Positions 11,905 to 22,639 of a DNA stretch of 64,000 nucleotides are shown piece by piece (within the stretch, counting starts at the first letter, position 1; each line of letters begins with the position of its first letter). The stretch spans positions 151,743,622-151,807,621 of the forward strand of contig NC_068920.1 of the NCBI RefSeq assembly GCF_023091745.1, read 5' to 3'. Both the position numbers and the translations under genes were made by a program. This stretch comes from Budorcas taxicolor. Lineage: Eukaryota > Chordata > Mammalia > Artiodactyla > Bovidae. Under the pieces are notes generated by a model that did not search any database, was not told where the DNA came from, and saw nothing but the letters and a program-made list of their open reading frames with translations.

Positions 11905-13216
11905 CTGAAGGTGGGAGAGGCGCTGGGAAGCCAGAGAGGGGACATCCTGAAGCACTGAACTTGTGGTACTCCCCAAGACCAGAACAAGAAGAAAGCTTTT
12001 GGGTTGGCTTTTTATTTGTCTAATCCCTTCCTTCCTCAGGAACTTAGCCCTCTCAGTTATTTGGAAAGCAGTCTGGGGCCAGCAGAATTCTCAGGTTGCT
12101 GGTTACACGAGGAACCCTGGCGGGAGGAGATGTGGGGACAGGGGGTGACAGGGAATACAAACTCCTTTCCTATAAAGCCCATCATGAGGCTGCAACCTGG
12201 GGTCAAAACTGAGCCTGCAAAAGCAGGACAGTCTCTTGGCTAGAGAAGCTTGAGCACAGTTGGCAGAGGTGGAACCCTGGCCTTCTGAGCATCTGCACTG
12301 GGAGAAACTGCTGAATCCAGTCCCACTGGGTTAACTCTGGGAAGGGATGTAGCCAAGGCCCCAGAGCAAATAGGAGCAGATCTGGAGCTAACATCCAGGT
12401 TTCCAGGCTTCTGCCCCCAGGTGGGGAGACTACCTGGGCAGGAAAGGGTGGTCCGGCCTGCTGCTGACTTCAAGCAAGTTGCTTCTCTGTCTCTGATGCT
12501 CACTTTCTTTGTGAAAAGGGGGCAGGAGTTGCGGAGGGCGGGGTGAGGGGGAGGATTCCAGCTCAAATAAGACATATCAAGCCCTAGGACCATACAGAGC
12601 TCCTAAGAAATGTCAGGGTCTTTCTTTAGCTACATTTAGCCCATAGCCTGCGGCCCCCAAGTCAAATCTACTGGCCAAGTGGGGAGTTTATTATATATCG
12701 GATCTTTAATTAAGCAAGTTCTTTGCTTCTCTTGATGTCCGAAGTATCAACTAAGGTAAGAATACCTACTCCAGGGGTTACCGAGAATGTGAACAAAGCT
12801 CTTAAGGGCTGGAAACTGTCTTTGGGGGAAACATCTTGATAAACTTCTTGGAGAGACTCATGAGGTTGAGTATGATAAGATGTAGGAAGGCTTTGTTTGG
12901 GGCTGGGATTTCTTGAAAGGAAGAATAAGAAATGAGGTGGAGAGAGAGGAAGAAGCAGGGGAGAAGGCCAGCAAAATGGAGAAAGCCAGCATGAGGAGGG
13001 GGGACCACCCCACTTCCAGACAAGCAGGGCTGGGCAAAGGAGAGCTTTAGGATAATGAAGATTTTCCACTCTTCCCAGAAGCTACTTGTAACACTACCCC
13101 CTCTCTACCTCCAGATTATCAGTAACATGTGCCAATCCCACCAGTGCGTGATACAGAGTGTACCTGTAGGTGTGTGTATTTGTGTAACTCAGAGAGAACT
13201 AAGATTCCTGTTTGAG
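11905..13216. other. Single-copy-like non-coding DNA
   Basis: No repeat recognised. Frames on both strands (for example 12240-12593 and 12710-13069, minus) have no supporting splice structure. Confidence 0.45.
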
Positions 13217-13416
13217 GCGACTTCCCTGGTGGCTCAGATGGTAAAGCGGGAGACCTGGGTTCGAGCCCTGGGTTGGGAAGATCCCCTGGAGAAGGAAATG
13301 GCAATCCACTCCAGTACTGTTGCCTGGAAAATCTCATGGACAGAGGAGCCTGGTACGCTACAGTTTATGGGGTCCCAAAAGAGCTGGACACTACTGAGCG
13401 ACTTCACTTCACTTCA
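13217..13416 (+). mobile_element. Bov-tA SINE
   Basis: Sense order is complete: cttccctggtggctcagatg, 'agatcccctggagaaggaaatgg', and 'gagctggacactactgagcgac'. Confidence 0.93.
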
Positions 13417-13906
13417 ATATGAAACAGAGATCACAAGCAAGGAGGAAAAAGCTAAGGATCTGAGAAAGCTTGGTTTGGCAGAGACTACTGAGTCCATGAC
13501 ATCCATGCTGCTCCTTCCTGGGCTCACAGCTTCCTACATTCCCCAGCCTCCTTGAGGTTAGGTTTGGCCAAATGATGGAGTTGCAGATGATAAGATGTGA
13601 TGAGTGCCATTTCAGGCCTGGTCCCGAAAACTCCCACCCTGCTGGTCCCCTTTCTGTCTGTGGGATGACCCTAGGGTCCCTGTGTTGACAATGGCAGATC
13701 CATCAGCAGCCTGCACCCCACATCTACCCCACCAACTTGGAACCAAACTCCTAGATCTTATCATGAGAGAAAAATAAACTTTCACTGTGTGAGGTCATTA
13801 CATTCTGGGTCAAATTGTTAAAGAAGTTTAGCTTACACAAAGCAGTAAGCTTGCAGAAGCTTTCGACCTCCAGGTACTATAAAATCAGGGTGAAAAGCTG
13901 GGGTAT
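13417..13906. other. Single-copy-like non-coding DNA
   Basis: No repeat or exon recognised; splice-site-like sequences are isolated. Confidence 0.4.
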
Positions 13907-14180
13907 GGACTTCCCTGGCAGTGCAGTAGATAGAAATCTGCCTGCCAGTGCAGGGGACATGGGTTCAATCCCTGGTCTGGGAAGAAACACCCTGCCAAGG
14001 AGTAACTAAGCCCGTGTGCCACAACTACAGAGCGCATGAGCCTAGAGTCTGTGCTCCACAACAAGAGAAGCCACCGCAATGAGAAGCCCGTGCACCACAA
14101 TGAAGAGTGGCCCCCCACCTGCTGCTAGAGAAAGCCCACACAAAGACAAAGACCCAGCGTGGCCATAAAGCAAAAAGAAT
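13907..14180 (+). mobile_element. CHR-type SINE, near full length
   Basis: tRNA-like head gacttccctggcagtgcagt, then 'ggttcaatccctggtctggg', the repeated 'cacaac..agag' body, and the 'aaagacccagcgtggccataaa' tail. Confidence 0.92.
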
Positions 14181-15831
14181 CAGAGTAGAGAGCATTGGAC
14201 TGATTTTAGCAGATCTCCAGCATGGGCAGTGCCATCTGAGACATGCGTCCCACATGTGAGCTGTTTCATAGGCACTTGGCAAATGACAGCCTTTCTGATT
14301 ATGATGAAGTCCATTATGGAAGGGTTGGCCTATCCCTAAAGTAGATTCATGAACCCCACCTCTCAGGGGAGTTGTGGGGGCTGGCCACTGGCTGTGGATG
14401 CTGTCTTTAGCATGAAGAGCTGGTCCATAGGGAGAGCTTAACTTGAGCTTTGTTTTCTCCAGGCTGGGAAGAGAGGCCTCCTTTAATCTGATACGAGTGG
14501 CTGTGAGTGCTGGGAGGAGAGGTTATTTGGCTCAGGAAGGAATGAGGGGAGGCCCCACCCTCAGCCAGGCCTGAGCACCCTCCTGTCCAGGCAGAGTTTG
14601 AAAGTTGAGCGCATTTCCAAGTCCCTGGTTCACGTGATAAGCCTCCTGAAGAGAAACAGGACAGAACACGCCCTTAATCTTTGTAGAGGGAGAAAAGGAA
14701 GGTGCCAACCCTCTAGATGGGTTCCTGGGACTGGGGAGAAGGCTGGGGGACAGGGTGCCGAGTAGGCTGGGGGACAGGGCGCCAAGAAGTGCAGAAGTCT
14801 GGGTCCCCCTCTGCCTGCCCCAGAGGGCTTTGGGGTGTGGGCACCGAGGGTTGGGGCCTCATGCACAGATGGATGAGCTCACCACACTGGGGGTGAAGTT
14901 GCCAGTGGAGCGCCTCACCTTGGGTGGGTCACGGTGGCCTGAACAAGAACCCCGGCCACATGGGGCAGCCCAAGCAGACAGACTGAAGTCTGTGGCCAAG
15001 CAGCACCATGAGGCCGTCTGTTGGCTGCAGCGACAAGACACCCATAGCATCCTCAGAGTTCCCTGGAAACCCAAAAGTGTGATTCAGGACTTCCTGTCTA
15101 TGAGGGGTGAGAAGGGGTGTGGCTGCTGTGAACTGAACTGGCAGAGGGGAGATGGGATAGGGTTTGCTGCCAGAGAGAGTTGAGGAGTCCATACTTGCCA
15201 GCAGAACTGAGAAGGAGAGAGGCCATCGGTCCCTGGGGACGCCTTGAGGGGATCAGGGGCAGGCTGTATCCACCAGCCCAAGTCAAGCGCTTTCCTCTGC
15301 CCACTGCTGCTCCAGGCATGGCCCTCAGTTCCCTTTGGCATCAGGACACTCAGGGTCCTGACTCTCCAGTGAACAGACCAGTCCCACGCAAGCAGGAGGC
15401 CTTGGAGCAGGGCTCAGCTCCAGCACTCATCCGGGGGCCCCGGAGCAAGGACACAGGAGCGGGCGGGATGCGGAGGCGGAGCCAGAGTGGAAGGAAATCA
15501 GCTGCCTGTGTTCTGCGAAGGCTCAGAACGACTTATTATGGGAAAATCTTGGCAAGGATGGAGGTGGGAGGTCGGGAACAGCATTGCCAAGACAACCAGA
15601 GGTTCAGCTGTCCACAGAGTCTACTCATCTTGCAGATGGCCCATTTCTTTCACGGTGGACCTGCAGAGTGGCAAGAAAAGGTGTTAGACAGAGCCAACCA
15701 GAGTTCCATATGGAGACCCTTAGGATGGAAAATCGTCACCTTTTGGGTTCATGGTTTCTCGCCTTCCAGAAGCCATGACCAGTGTCCTCAGCTACCTTGG
15801 CCCCCAGGCCCCATAGGTTTTCTGTTTCTGG
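14181..15831. other. Single-copy-like, moderately GC-rich non-coding DNA
   Basis: Contains overlapping open frames on both strands, the longest at 15180-15863 (+). That frame opens at a TTG and its end lies in a MIR, so it is treated as chance. A few CpGs cluster at 15425-15485. Confidence 0.45.
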
Positions 15832-15995
15832 AAGAACATGAACTCTGGAGTCAGGCCATCTAGGGTTTGAGACCCAGCTCCAGCACTCGCTAGCACAGCT
15901 TGGGCAAATCCCTTCAGGTCTCTGAGCCTCAGTTTCCGCATCTGTAGAGTGGGAGTTATAATACTTGCCAGCTAGGGCTGTTGTGAGGCATCAAC
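15832..15995 (+). mobile_element. MIR SINE
   Basis: Sense MIR: 'aactctggagtcaggccatctagg', then 'tctctgagcctcagtttccgcatctgt' and 'ggctgttgtgaggcat' in order. Confidence 0.87.
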
Positions 15996-16049
15996 AGAAA
16001 CTGAAGGTAAAGCAGTTTGTCATAATCATCTTCACTGTGACATCTTTAA

Positions 16050-16290
16050 AAAAATAATGCAATTTTTTGAATTGATTTTTTAATTGGAGGAAAACTGCTT
16101 TACAATGTTGTGCTGGTTTCTGCCATACCACAAGGTGAATCAGCCATAAATATATGTATATCCCCTTGGTCTTGAGCCTTCCTTCCCTCCCTCCCCCCAC
16201 CACTCCAAGTCACCACGGAGTGCCAGGCTGAACACCCTGTGTTAGATAGCAACTTCTCACCAGTGTTCAGTTTCACACTTGATGATCAAG
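16050..16290 (-). mobile_element. L1 3' UTR fragment, antisense
   Basis: 'taattggaggaaaactgctttacaatgttgtgctggtttc' style text followed by 'ggtgaatcagccataaatat' is the antisense L1 3' UTR of ruminants. The same segment recurs at 39085, 52936 and 54548. Confidence 0.82.
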
Positions 16291-16585
16291 CATCTCTCTA
16301 TGGTGGGTCTTTGTCCTGACTTTCCTCATTCAGTCCTCACTGAGACCCCTCTCGACAGATGAGAGAAGCAGAGATGAAGAGCCAGGGTGATTTTCACAGG
16401 GTGGCTCAGCTTTAAGGCGGCCAAGCCTGTCCTGGAACCCAGGAGGTCTGACCTCAGAGTCCAGGCTCAGGGCCCCTCCCTCTATTTCTGATTCAGAGCA
16501 GGTTATGTATCCACAGTGCTCAAAAGGAGGCTGAAACCCAAGTGGGAGCGTGAAGCAAGGGAGCATCATTCTGACTCAGTTCTAA

Positions 16586-16976
16586 ACAGGTGGATGCACC
16601 CTGAGCCTATTATTCAGAGTGATGTAAGTCAGAAAGAGAAAAAGAGATATTGCGTATTAACCCACATAAATATGGAATCTAGAAAGATGGTATTGATGAA
16701 CCTATCTGCAGGGCAGCCATGGAGATGCAGACATAGAGAAAAGACTTATGCACACAGTAGGGGAAGGAGAGGGTCGGATAAATTGAGAGAGTAGCATTGA
16801 AACTCACTTTCACTTTTCACTTTCCTGCACTGGAGAAGGAAATAGCAACCCACTCCTGTATGCTTGCCTGGAGAATCCCAGGGACTTGAGCCTGGGGGGC
16901 CGCCATCTATGGGGTCACACAGAGTCAGACACGACTGACGTGACTTAGTAGCAGCAGCAGCATTGAAACATATATA
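16586..16976 (+). mobile_element. L1 3' end, host of a nested insertion stack
   Basis: 'cctattattcagagtgatgtaagtcagaaag' marks the end of L1 ORF2 and its 3' UTR. The element is split by a Bov-tA2 (16804-16958), by a BovB (16977-18336) and by an antisense BovB (18513-19056). Its remaining parts lie at 18337-18512 ('atagccagtggaaattcact') and 19057-19079 ('tatccttcaattaaaaataa'). Confidence 0.85.
16804..16958 (+). mobile_element. Bov-tA2 SINE, 5'-truncated, with TSD
   Basis: Bov-A2 body ending in (agc)n, inserted in the L1. A perfect 11-base TSD, agcattgaaac, lies at 16793-16803 and 16959-16969. Confidence 0.94.
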
Positions 16977-17164
16977 TTATGCTAAAGCCTTTGACTGTGT
17001 GGATCACAGCAAACTGTGGAACATTCTTAAAGAGATGTGAATACCAGACCACCTTACCTGCCTGCTGCAAAACATGTATGTAGGTCAAGAAGCAACAGTT
17101 AGAACCAGACATGAAACAATGGACTGGTTCCAAATTGGGAAAGGAGTATATCAAGGCTGTATAT

Positions 17165-17466
17165 TGTCACCCTGCTTATTTAACTTATAGGCAGAGTACA
17201 TCATGCAAAATGCCAGGTTGGATGAATATAAGCTGGAATCAAGAATGCTGGGAGAAATATCAATAACTTCACATATGCAGATGATACCACTCATGGCAGA
17301 AAAAAAAGGGGGAACTAAAGAGTCTTTTTTCCTGCCATGAGTGGTATCATCTGCATGTGTGAAGTTATTAATATTTCTCCTGGCATTCTTGATTCCAGCT
17401 TATATTCATCCAACCTGGCATTTCACATGATGTACTCTGCATTTGAGTTAAATAAGCAGGGTGACA
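17165..17466. repeat. 135/135-nt inverted duplication of BovB with a 32-nt loop
   Basis: Bases 17165-17299 and 17332-17466 are reverse complements with no gaps and about 9 mismatches (about 93 % identity by eye). Both arms carry the same departures from other BovB copies, such as ggttggatgaatataagctg and 'accactcatggcag'. The right arm and the adjoining Bov-tA2 form one insert flanked by aaagagtctttt at 17317-17328 and 17603-17614. Confidence 0.93.
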
Positions 17467-17602
17467 AATTGGAGAAGGAAATGGCAACCCACTCCAGCGT
17501 TCTTGCCTGGAGAATCCCAGGGACGGAGAAGCCTGGTGGGCTGCCGTCTACGGGGTCGCGCAGAGTCGGACACGACTGAAGCGACTTAGCAGCAGCAGCA
17601 GC
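17467..17602 (+). mobile_element. Bov-tA2 SINE, 5'-truncated, part of a chimeric insertion
   Basis: Bov-A2 body from aaattggagaaggaaatggc to an (agc)n tail. Its 3' end abuts the right TSD directly. Its 5' end is fused to the inverted BovB arm, not to the left TSD. Confidence 0.92.
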
Positions 17603-17615
17603 AAAGAGTCTTTTG

Positions 17616-18182
17616 ATGAGAGAGGGAAGTGAAAAAGCTGACTTAAAACTCAACATTCGAAAAATGAAGATCATACCATCTGGTCCCATCACTTCATGGC
17701 AAATAGGTGGGGACACAATGGAAACAGTGACAGACTTTATTTTCTTGGGCTCCAAAATCATTGCAGATGATGACTGCAGCCATGAAATTAAAAGATGCTT
17801 GCTCCTTGAAAGAAAAGCTATGACAAACCTAGATAGCATATTAAAAAGCAGAGACAGTACTTTACCAACAAAGGTCTGTATAGTCAAAATTATGGTTATT
17901 TCAGTAGTCATGTATGGATGTGAGAGTTGGACCATAAAGAAGGCTGAGCGCCAAAGAATTGATGCTTTTGAACTGTGGTGTTGGAGAGGACTCTTGAGAA
18001 TCCCTTGGACTGCAAGGAAATCCAACCAGTCTATCCTAAAGGCAATCAGTCCTGAATATTCATTGGAAGGACTGATGCTAAAGCTGAAGCTCCAATACTT
18101 TGGCCACATGATGCGAAGAACTGACTCATTGGAAAAGGCCCTGATGCTGGGAAAGATTGAAGGCAGGAGGAGAAGGGGATGA
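17616..18182 (+). pseudogene. BovB ORF C-terminal fragment
   Basis: An open frame of about 189 codons from the C-terminal part of the BovB ORF, downstream of the RT palm. Recognisable blocks are KADLKLNIRKMKI, TDFIFLGSKI, KAMTNLDSILKSRD and VMYGCESWTIKKAERQRID. It has no start or catalytic domain of its own and is a remnant of the LINE. The antisense frame over the same bases (17423-18211) is a shadow. Confidence 0.88.
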
Positions 18183-18512
18183 CAAAGGATGAGATGATTG
18201 GATGGCATCACTGACTCGATGGATGTGAGTTTGAGTAAGCTCCAGGAGATGGAGAGAGACAGGGAAGCTTGGTGTGCTGCAGTCCATGGGGCTGAGAATA
18301 GTCAGACATGACTGCGTGACTGAACAACAACAACAATTAGATAGCCAGTGGAAATTCACTGCATGAAGCAGGGAGCTCAAATCTGGTGCTCCGTGACAAC
18401 CTAGAGGGGTGGGATGGTGTGGGAGGTGGGAGGGAGGTTCAAGAAGGAGTGGACATATATATACTTATGTCTGATTCATGTGATGTATGGCAGAAACCAA
18501 CAATATGGTAAT

Positions 18513-19056
18513 TCAGTTCAGTTCAGTCGCTCAGTCATGTCCAACTCTTTGCGACCCATGAACCGCAGCACGCCAGGCCTCCCTGTCCATCACCAACTTC
18601 CGGAGTCCACCCAAACCCATGCCCATTGAGTTGGTGATGCCATCCAGCCCTCTCATCCTCTGTCGTCCCCTTTTCCACCTGCTCTCAATCTTTTCCAGCA
18701 TCAGGGTCTTTTCAGATGAGTCAGCTCTTCTCATCAGGTGGCCAAAGTATTGGAGTTTCAGCTTCAACATCAGTCCTTCCAGTGAACACCCAGAACTGAT
18801 TTCCTTTAGGATGGACTGGTTGGATCTCCTTGCAGTCCAAGGGACTCTCAAGAATCTTCTCCAACACCACAGTTCAAAAGCATCAATTCTTCGGTGCTCA
18901 GCTTTCTTTATAGTCCAACTTTCTCATCCATACATGACTACTGGAAAAACCATAGCCTTGACTAGACAGACCTTTGTTGGCAAAGTAATGTCTCTGCTTT
19001 TTAATATGCTGTCTAGGTTAGTCATAACTTTCCTTCCAAGGAGTAAGCGTCTTTTC
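18513..19056 (-). mobile_element. BovB LINE 3' fragment, antisense, inserted in L1
   Basis: Opens with cagttcagtcgctcagtcat and runs to 'ccaaggagtaagcgtctttt'. L1 3' UTR text lies on both sides. It faces the sense BovB that ends at 18336, so the two 3' ends form inverted arms of about 540 bases 176 bases apart. Confidence 0.92.
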
Positions 19057-19080
19057 ATTATCCTTCAATTAAAAATAAAG

Positions 19081-20640
19081 ATCATATGGAAACACAAAAG
19101 ACCCTGAAAAACCAAAGTCGTCTTGAGAAAGGACAGAGCTGGAGGAATCAATCTTTCTGACTTCAGATTATACCACAAAGCTACAGTCATCAAGACAGTT
19201 TGGTACCGGCACAAAAACAGAAATATAGACCAATGGAACAAGACAGAAAGCCCAGAAATAAACCTATGCACCTATGCATATCTTATTGTTGACAAAGGAG
19301 GTAAGAATATACAATGAGGCAAAGACAGCCACTTAAATAAATGGTGCTGGGAAAACTGGACAGCTACATGTAAAAGAATGAAATTAGAATACTTCCTATA
19401 CCATACACAAAGATAAACTCAAAATGGACTAAAGACCTAAATGTAAGACCAGAAACCATAGAACTTTTAGAGGAAAAAGGCAGAACACTCGATGACAAAA
19501 ATCAAAGCAAGATTCTCTATGACCCACCTCCTAGAGTAATGGAAATAAAAACAAAAGTAAACAAGTGGGACCTGATTAAACCTAAAAGCTTTTGCACAGC
19601 AAAGGAAATTCTAAGCAAGGTGAAAAGACAACCCTCGGAATGTGAGAAAATAATAGCAAATGAAACAACTGAAAAAGGATTAATTTCCAAAATATACAAG
19701 CAGCTCATACAACTCAGAAAAACACATAACCCAATCAAAAAGGAGGGAAAAGACCTAAACAGACATTTCTCCAAAGAAGACATACAGATATCTAACAAAC
19801 ACATGAAAAGATGCGCAACATCACTCATTATTAGAGAAATGCAAATCAAAATGAGATATCACCTCACACCTGTCAGAATGGCCCTCATCAAAAAGTCTAC
19901 AAACAGTGTTGGGGAGGATGTAGAGAAAAGGGAATGTTCTTACACTGTTGGTGGGAATGTAAATTTATACAGCCACTATGGAAGACGGTATGGAGATTAA
20001 AAAAAACTAGGAATAAAACCATCATATGACCCAGCAATCCCACTCCTAGGCATATACCCTGAGGAAACCAAAACTGAATAAGACGCAGATATCCCATTGT
20101 TCATTGTAGCACTATTTGCAGTAGCTAGAACAAGGAAGCAACCTCGATGTCCATCAACAGATGAATGGATAAAGAAGTTGTGGTATATATATATAATGAA
20201 ATATTACTTAGCCATAAAAAGGAATGCATTTGAGTCAGTTCTAATGAGGTGGATGAAGCTAGAACCTATTATACAGAGTGAAGTAAGTCAAAAAGATAAA
20301 AGATAAATATTGTATTCTAACTCATATATATAGAATCTTAAAAAATAGTACTGAAGAATTTACAGGGCAGCAATGAAGAAGCAGACATAGAGAATAGATT
20401 TATGGACATGGGGAGAGGGGATGAGAGGGTGAGATGTTTGGAAAGAGTAACATGGAAACTTACATTACCATATGTAAAATAGCCAACAAGAATTTACTAT
20501 ATGGCTCAGGAAACTCAAACAGGGGCTCTGTATCAACCTAGAATGAGGGAGATGGGAAGGAGTTTCAAAAGGGAGGGGATATATGTATATAACAAAAAAA
20601 TCCTGTAAAACAATTATCCTTCAATAAAAAAACAAACAAA
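19081..20640 (+). mobile_element. L1 LINE 3' part (ORF2 C-terminus and 3' UTR)
   Basis: A 5'-truncated L1 of about 1.56 kb. Blocks such as 'aaagctacagtcatcaagac', 'atggtgctgggaaaactgga' and 'aaaccaaaactgaata' lead into a 3' UTR ending 'caattatccttcaataaaaaaac'. It abuts the tail of the older L1 at 19079, so two L1 copies are joined end to start. Confidence 0.93.
19539..20000 (+). pseudogene. L1 ORF2 C-terminal fragment
   Basis: An open frame of 153 codons encodes the C-terminal region of L1 ORF2p, including KWDLIKPKSFCTAKEIL, NKHMKRCATSLIIREMQIKM and RYHLTPVRMALI, with the expected L1 order upstream (TVIKTVWYRHKNRNIDQWN in another frame near 19180). Frameshifts on both sides and the missing endonuclease and RT domains make it inactive. 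Confidence 0.87.
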
Positions 20641-20739
20641 CAAAAAGATTAATGGAATGAACAAATCAACAAGTCTTGAGTTGTATATATCACAGGCTGT
20701 ATATATCACTATTTCCAGATGGCTATGTAAATCTCTCCA

Positions 20740-20870
20740 GGTTTTAGGACAGCCATTGGCAAATTATGGCCTGCCCCCAAGTTCAGCTTACCGTCAGGCT
20801 TTTGTAAATAAAGTTTTATTGGAACACACACAAAAATAAATAAATTTAAATTTATAAAAAAAAAAAAAAA
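20740..20870. mobile_element. hAT-type DNA transposon end fragment
   Basis: 'ccattggcaaattatggcctg' and 'ttttgtaaataaagttttattggaacaca' match the common mammalian non-autonomous hAT element whose other ends appear at 54132-54528. A poly-A tract follows at about 20857-20870. Confidence 0.6.
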
Positions 20871-20877
20871 CAACAGG

Positions 20878-21080
20878 AGCATCATTCTGAGGAAGGTTCA
20901 TGGAGGTGGCAGGATTTGAGCTGAAATTTTCCAAACAGAAACAGGGTATTAGCAGGAGGCAAGGGGTGGAGGGGAGGCATTGCCAGGCAGCAGCTGCAGT
21001 GGAAGCAAAGTCGAGGAAATAGAGACACACCAGGTGGTGGGCAGCAAAGAGTAGCCCACGTGGCCGCAGTGAGGCCTCCA
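20878..21080 (-). mobile_element. L2 LINE fragment, antisense
   Basis: 'aggtggcaggatttgagctgaaa ... ggcattgccaggcagcagc' style text follows the antisense L2 3' region at low identity. Confidence 0.5.
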
Positions 21081-21171
21081 GGCAGAGAACTGAGCAGGGT
21101 GTTTGCCACTGGAGCTGTTTCTTTACAGAAAGGAGAGGTCATTTTTCCTCTTGCTCCCCTTTACAAATGTA

Positions 21172-21300
21172 TCAGACTGTGAGCTCCCTGTGGGCAGGGA
21201 TCCGGTCAGTCTCCTGCCCCACTGCAGCTCCAGTGTCCACCCTCACACTTGGACCATGCACGGTAGGCGCTGGGCAAACATTTGCTGGATGAACTGAAAG
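21172..21300 (+). mobile_element. L2 LINE 3' end
   Basis: Typical L2 ending in sense: gactgtgagctccctgtggg, then 'ggtaggcgctgggcaaacatttgctggatgaa'. Confidence 0.75.
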
Positions 21301-21321
21301 GGGGAGAATATGTACTCTCAC

Positions 21322-21545
21322 GGGCTTCCCAGGTGGCACTAGCGGTAAAGAACCCAACTGCTAATGCATAAGAGATAAGTCACATAAGAGATGTGACTTT
21401 AATCCCTGGGTTGGGAATATCCTCTGGAGGAGGGCATGGCAACCCACTCCAGTATTCTTGATGGAGAATCCCATGGACAGAGGAGCCTGGAGGGCTACAG
21501 TCCATGGGGGCAAAAGAGTTGGACACGACTAAACTGACTTAGCAT
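21322..21545 (+). mobile_element. Bov-tA SINE with internal duplication
   Basis: Sense Bov-tA from gggcttcccaggtggcacta to 'gttggacacgactaaactga'. The tRNA-like head is longer than usual because it carries a local repeat ('agagataagtcacataagagatgtgac'). Confidence 0.9.
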
Positions 21546-21577
21546 GCATGCGTGCACTCTCATCCATCTTTCACTCT

Positions 21578-21685
21578 CTCTTTTTTTGGCAGTTCTGTGT
21601 GACTTGCAGGGATCTTAGTTCCCCGAACCCTGGCCCTGGCAGTGATAGTGCTGAGTCCTTACCACTGGACCACCAGGGAGCTCCT
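21578..21685 (-). mobile_element. CHR-type SINE fragment, antisense
   Basis: 'cagggatcttagttccccgaa' leading to head complement 'taccactggaccaccaggga'. Confidence 0.82.
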
Positions 21686-22072
21686 GCAGCCATTTGTTAT
21701 TTCATTAGAACTGAACTTGAATTATCATATAACCCCCTTTCCTTCTGCAAAGGAGACAGACTGTAACTAGAGGAGGGGGAGGGAGGTTAGCAAGAGAAAT
21801 GGGTAGAATGCAGCCCCAGTGACAAGCACTTATACTGACTCCAGAGGAGAGAGACCTCAGCCATCCCCTCTTCCCCATACCTGGGATAATTTGGGAGTCA
21901 GATCTCCATGGGTGTCTCAGATCTTGTAAGTGGAGACACTGACAGCTGTTTGTTGCAGACTATCTTTTCAAGAACACTTGCACGGTGAACAGCCTTGGAT
22001 GATGGAGAGTCTTTCTCTCTGAATCGAAAGGCAGGCATGCTTCCTGCCCACTATTGAAGTCTGGAGCTCTCT
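21686..22072. other. Single-copy-like non-coding DNA
   Basis: No repeat or exon recognised. Confidence 0.4.
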
Positions 22073-22248
22073 GGAACTTCCCTGGTGGTCCAGTGTTTGG
22101 GAATTTGCCTTCCAATGCAGGCAATGGGTTCCTGGTCAGGAACTAAGATCCTGGTGCCTCGCGGGTAAGTAAGCCCAAGAACTCCAATGAGACAAAACTA
22201 AGACCCAACACAGACAAAAATAATGTAATAAATTTTAAAAAAGAAAAG
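22073..22248 (+). mobile_element. CHR-type SINE, short form
   Basis: Head gaacttccctggtggtccag, then 'ttcctggtcaggaactaagat', and an A-rich tail. Confidence 0.87.
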
Positions 22249-22397
22249 GTTTGGGGTTCTCAAAGCTCAGGCTCATCTCTTGTATTGCAACCCACCGCAT
22301 GTGAGGTATCCAACTGGATGTGTGTATGTCAACCCTGTGTAGACTTGCCTATTGAACTATAGAATGCCCATGTAAGGTTGAGTTTCAAATAAGCAAT

Positions 22398-22518
22398 GGC
22401 TACTTATTTATTTATTTGCTACACAGGAAGGCATGCAGGATCTCAGTTCCTTGGTCAGGGATGGAACCCAGCAGTAGAAGCGCAGAGTCTTAACCACTGG
22501 ACTGCCAGGGAAATTCCA
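22398..22518 (-). mobile_element. CHR-type SINE fragment, antisense
   Basis: (tatt)n tail, then 'gcaggatctcagttccttgg', ending 'taaccactggactgccaggga'. Confidence 0.87.
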
Positions 22519-22529
22519 GTCACTACTTT

Positions 22530-22630
22530 TTTAGTATAGATATGTCTCACGCAATATTTGAGACATATTAAAGAAAGGCATTTATCATTTATCTAAATTT
22601 CAAATTTAACCAGGTGCCCTCTGTATTTAT
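22530..22630. mobile_element. Old DNA-transposon-like fragment
   Basis: 'gcaatatttgagacatatta' and 'tctaaatttcaaatttaacc' recall a common palindromic mammalian DNA element; a related piece lies at 32560-32640. Family not named. Confidence 0.45.
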
Positions 22631-22639
22631 TTTCTAAAC

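Larger units (their letters stand above)
16977..18336 (+). mobile_element. BovB LINE, 5'-truncated, inserted in L1
   Basis: Starts inside the RT palm (tatgctaaagcctttgactg) and ends in the BovB tail 'gactgaacaacaacaacaatt'. Interrupted at 17329-17602 by a chimeric SINE insertion. Removing it rejoins 'gaactaaagagtc' to 'ttttgatgagag', as in other BovB copies. Confidence 0.92.

Noticed and set aside
13217..13290. tRNA-like head of a Bov-tA as a real tRNA gene
   Set aside because: It is the tRNA-derived part of a SINE; the cloverleaf is decayed and the Bov-A body follows directly. Same for all CHR and Bov-tA heads.
14755..15183. 142-codon open frame resembling a host gene
   Set aside because: No known domain, no acceptor or donor in phase, and conflicting frames on the minus strand.
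15180..15863. 227-codon open frame on the + strand
   Set aside because: Opens at TTG, runs into a MIR, has no recognisable domain or matching splice sites, and other frames overlap it.
17423..18211. 262-codon open frame on the minus strand
   Set aside because: It is the antisense shadow of a sense BovB copy plus Bov-tA2.
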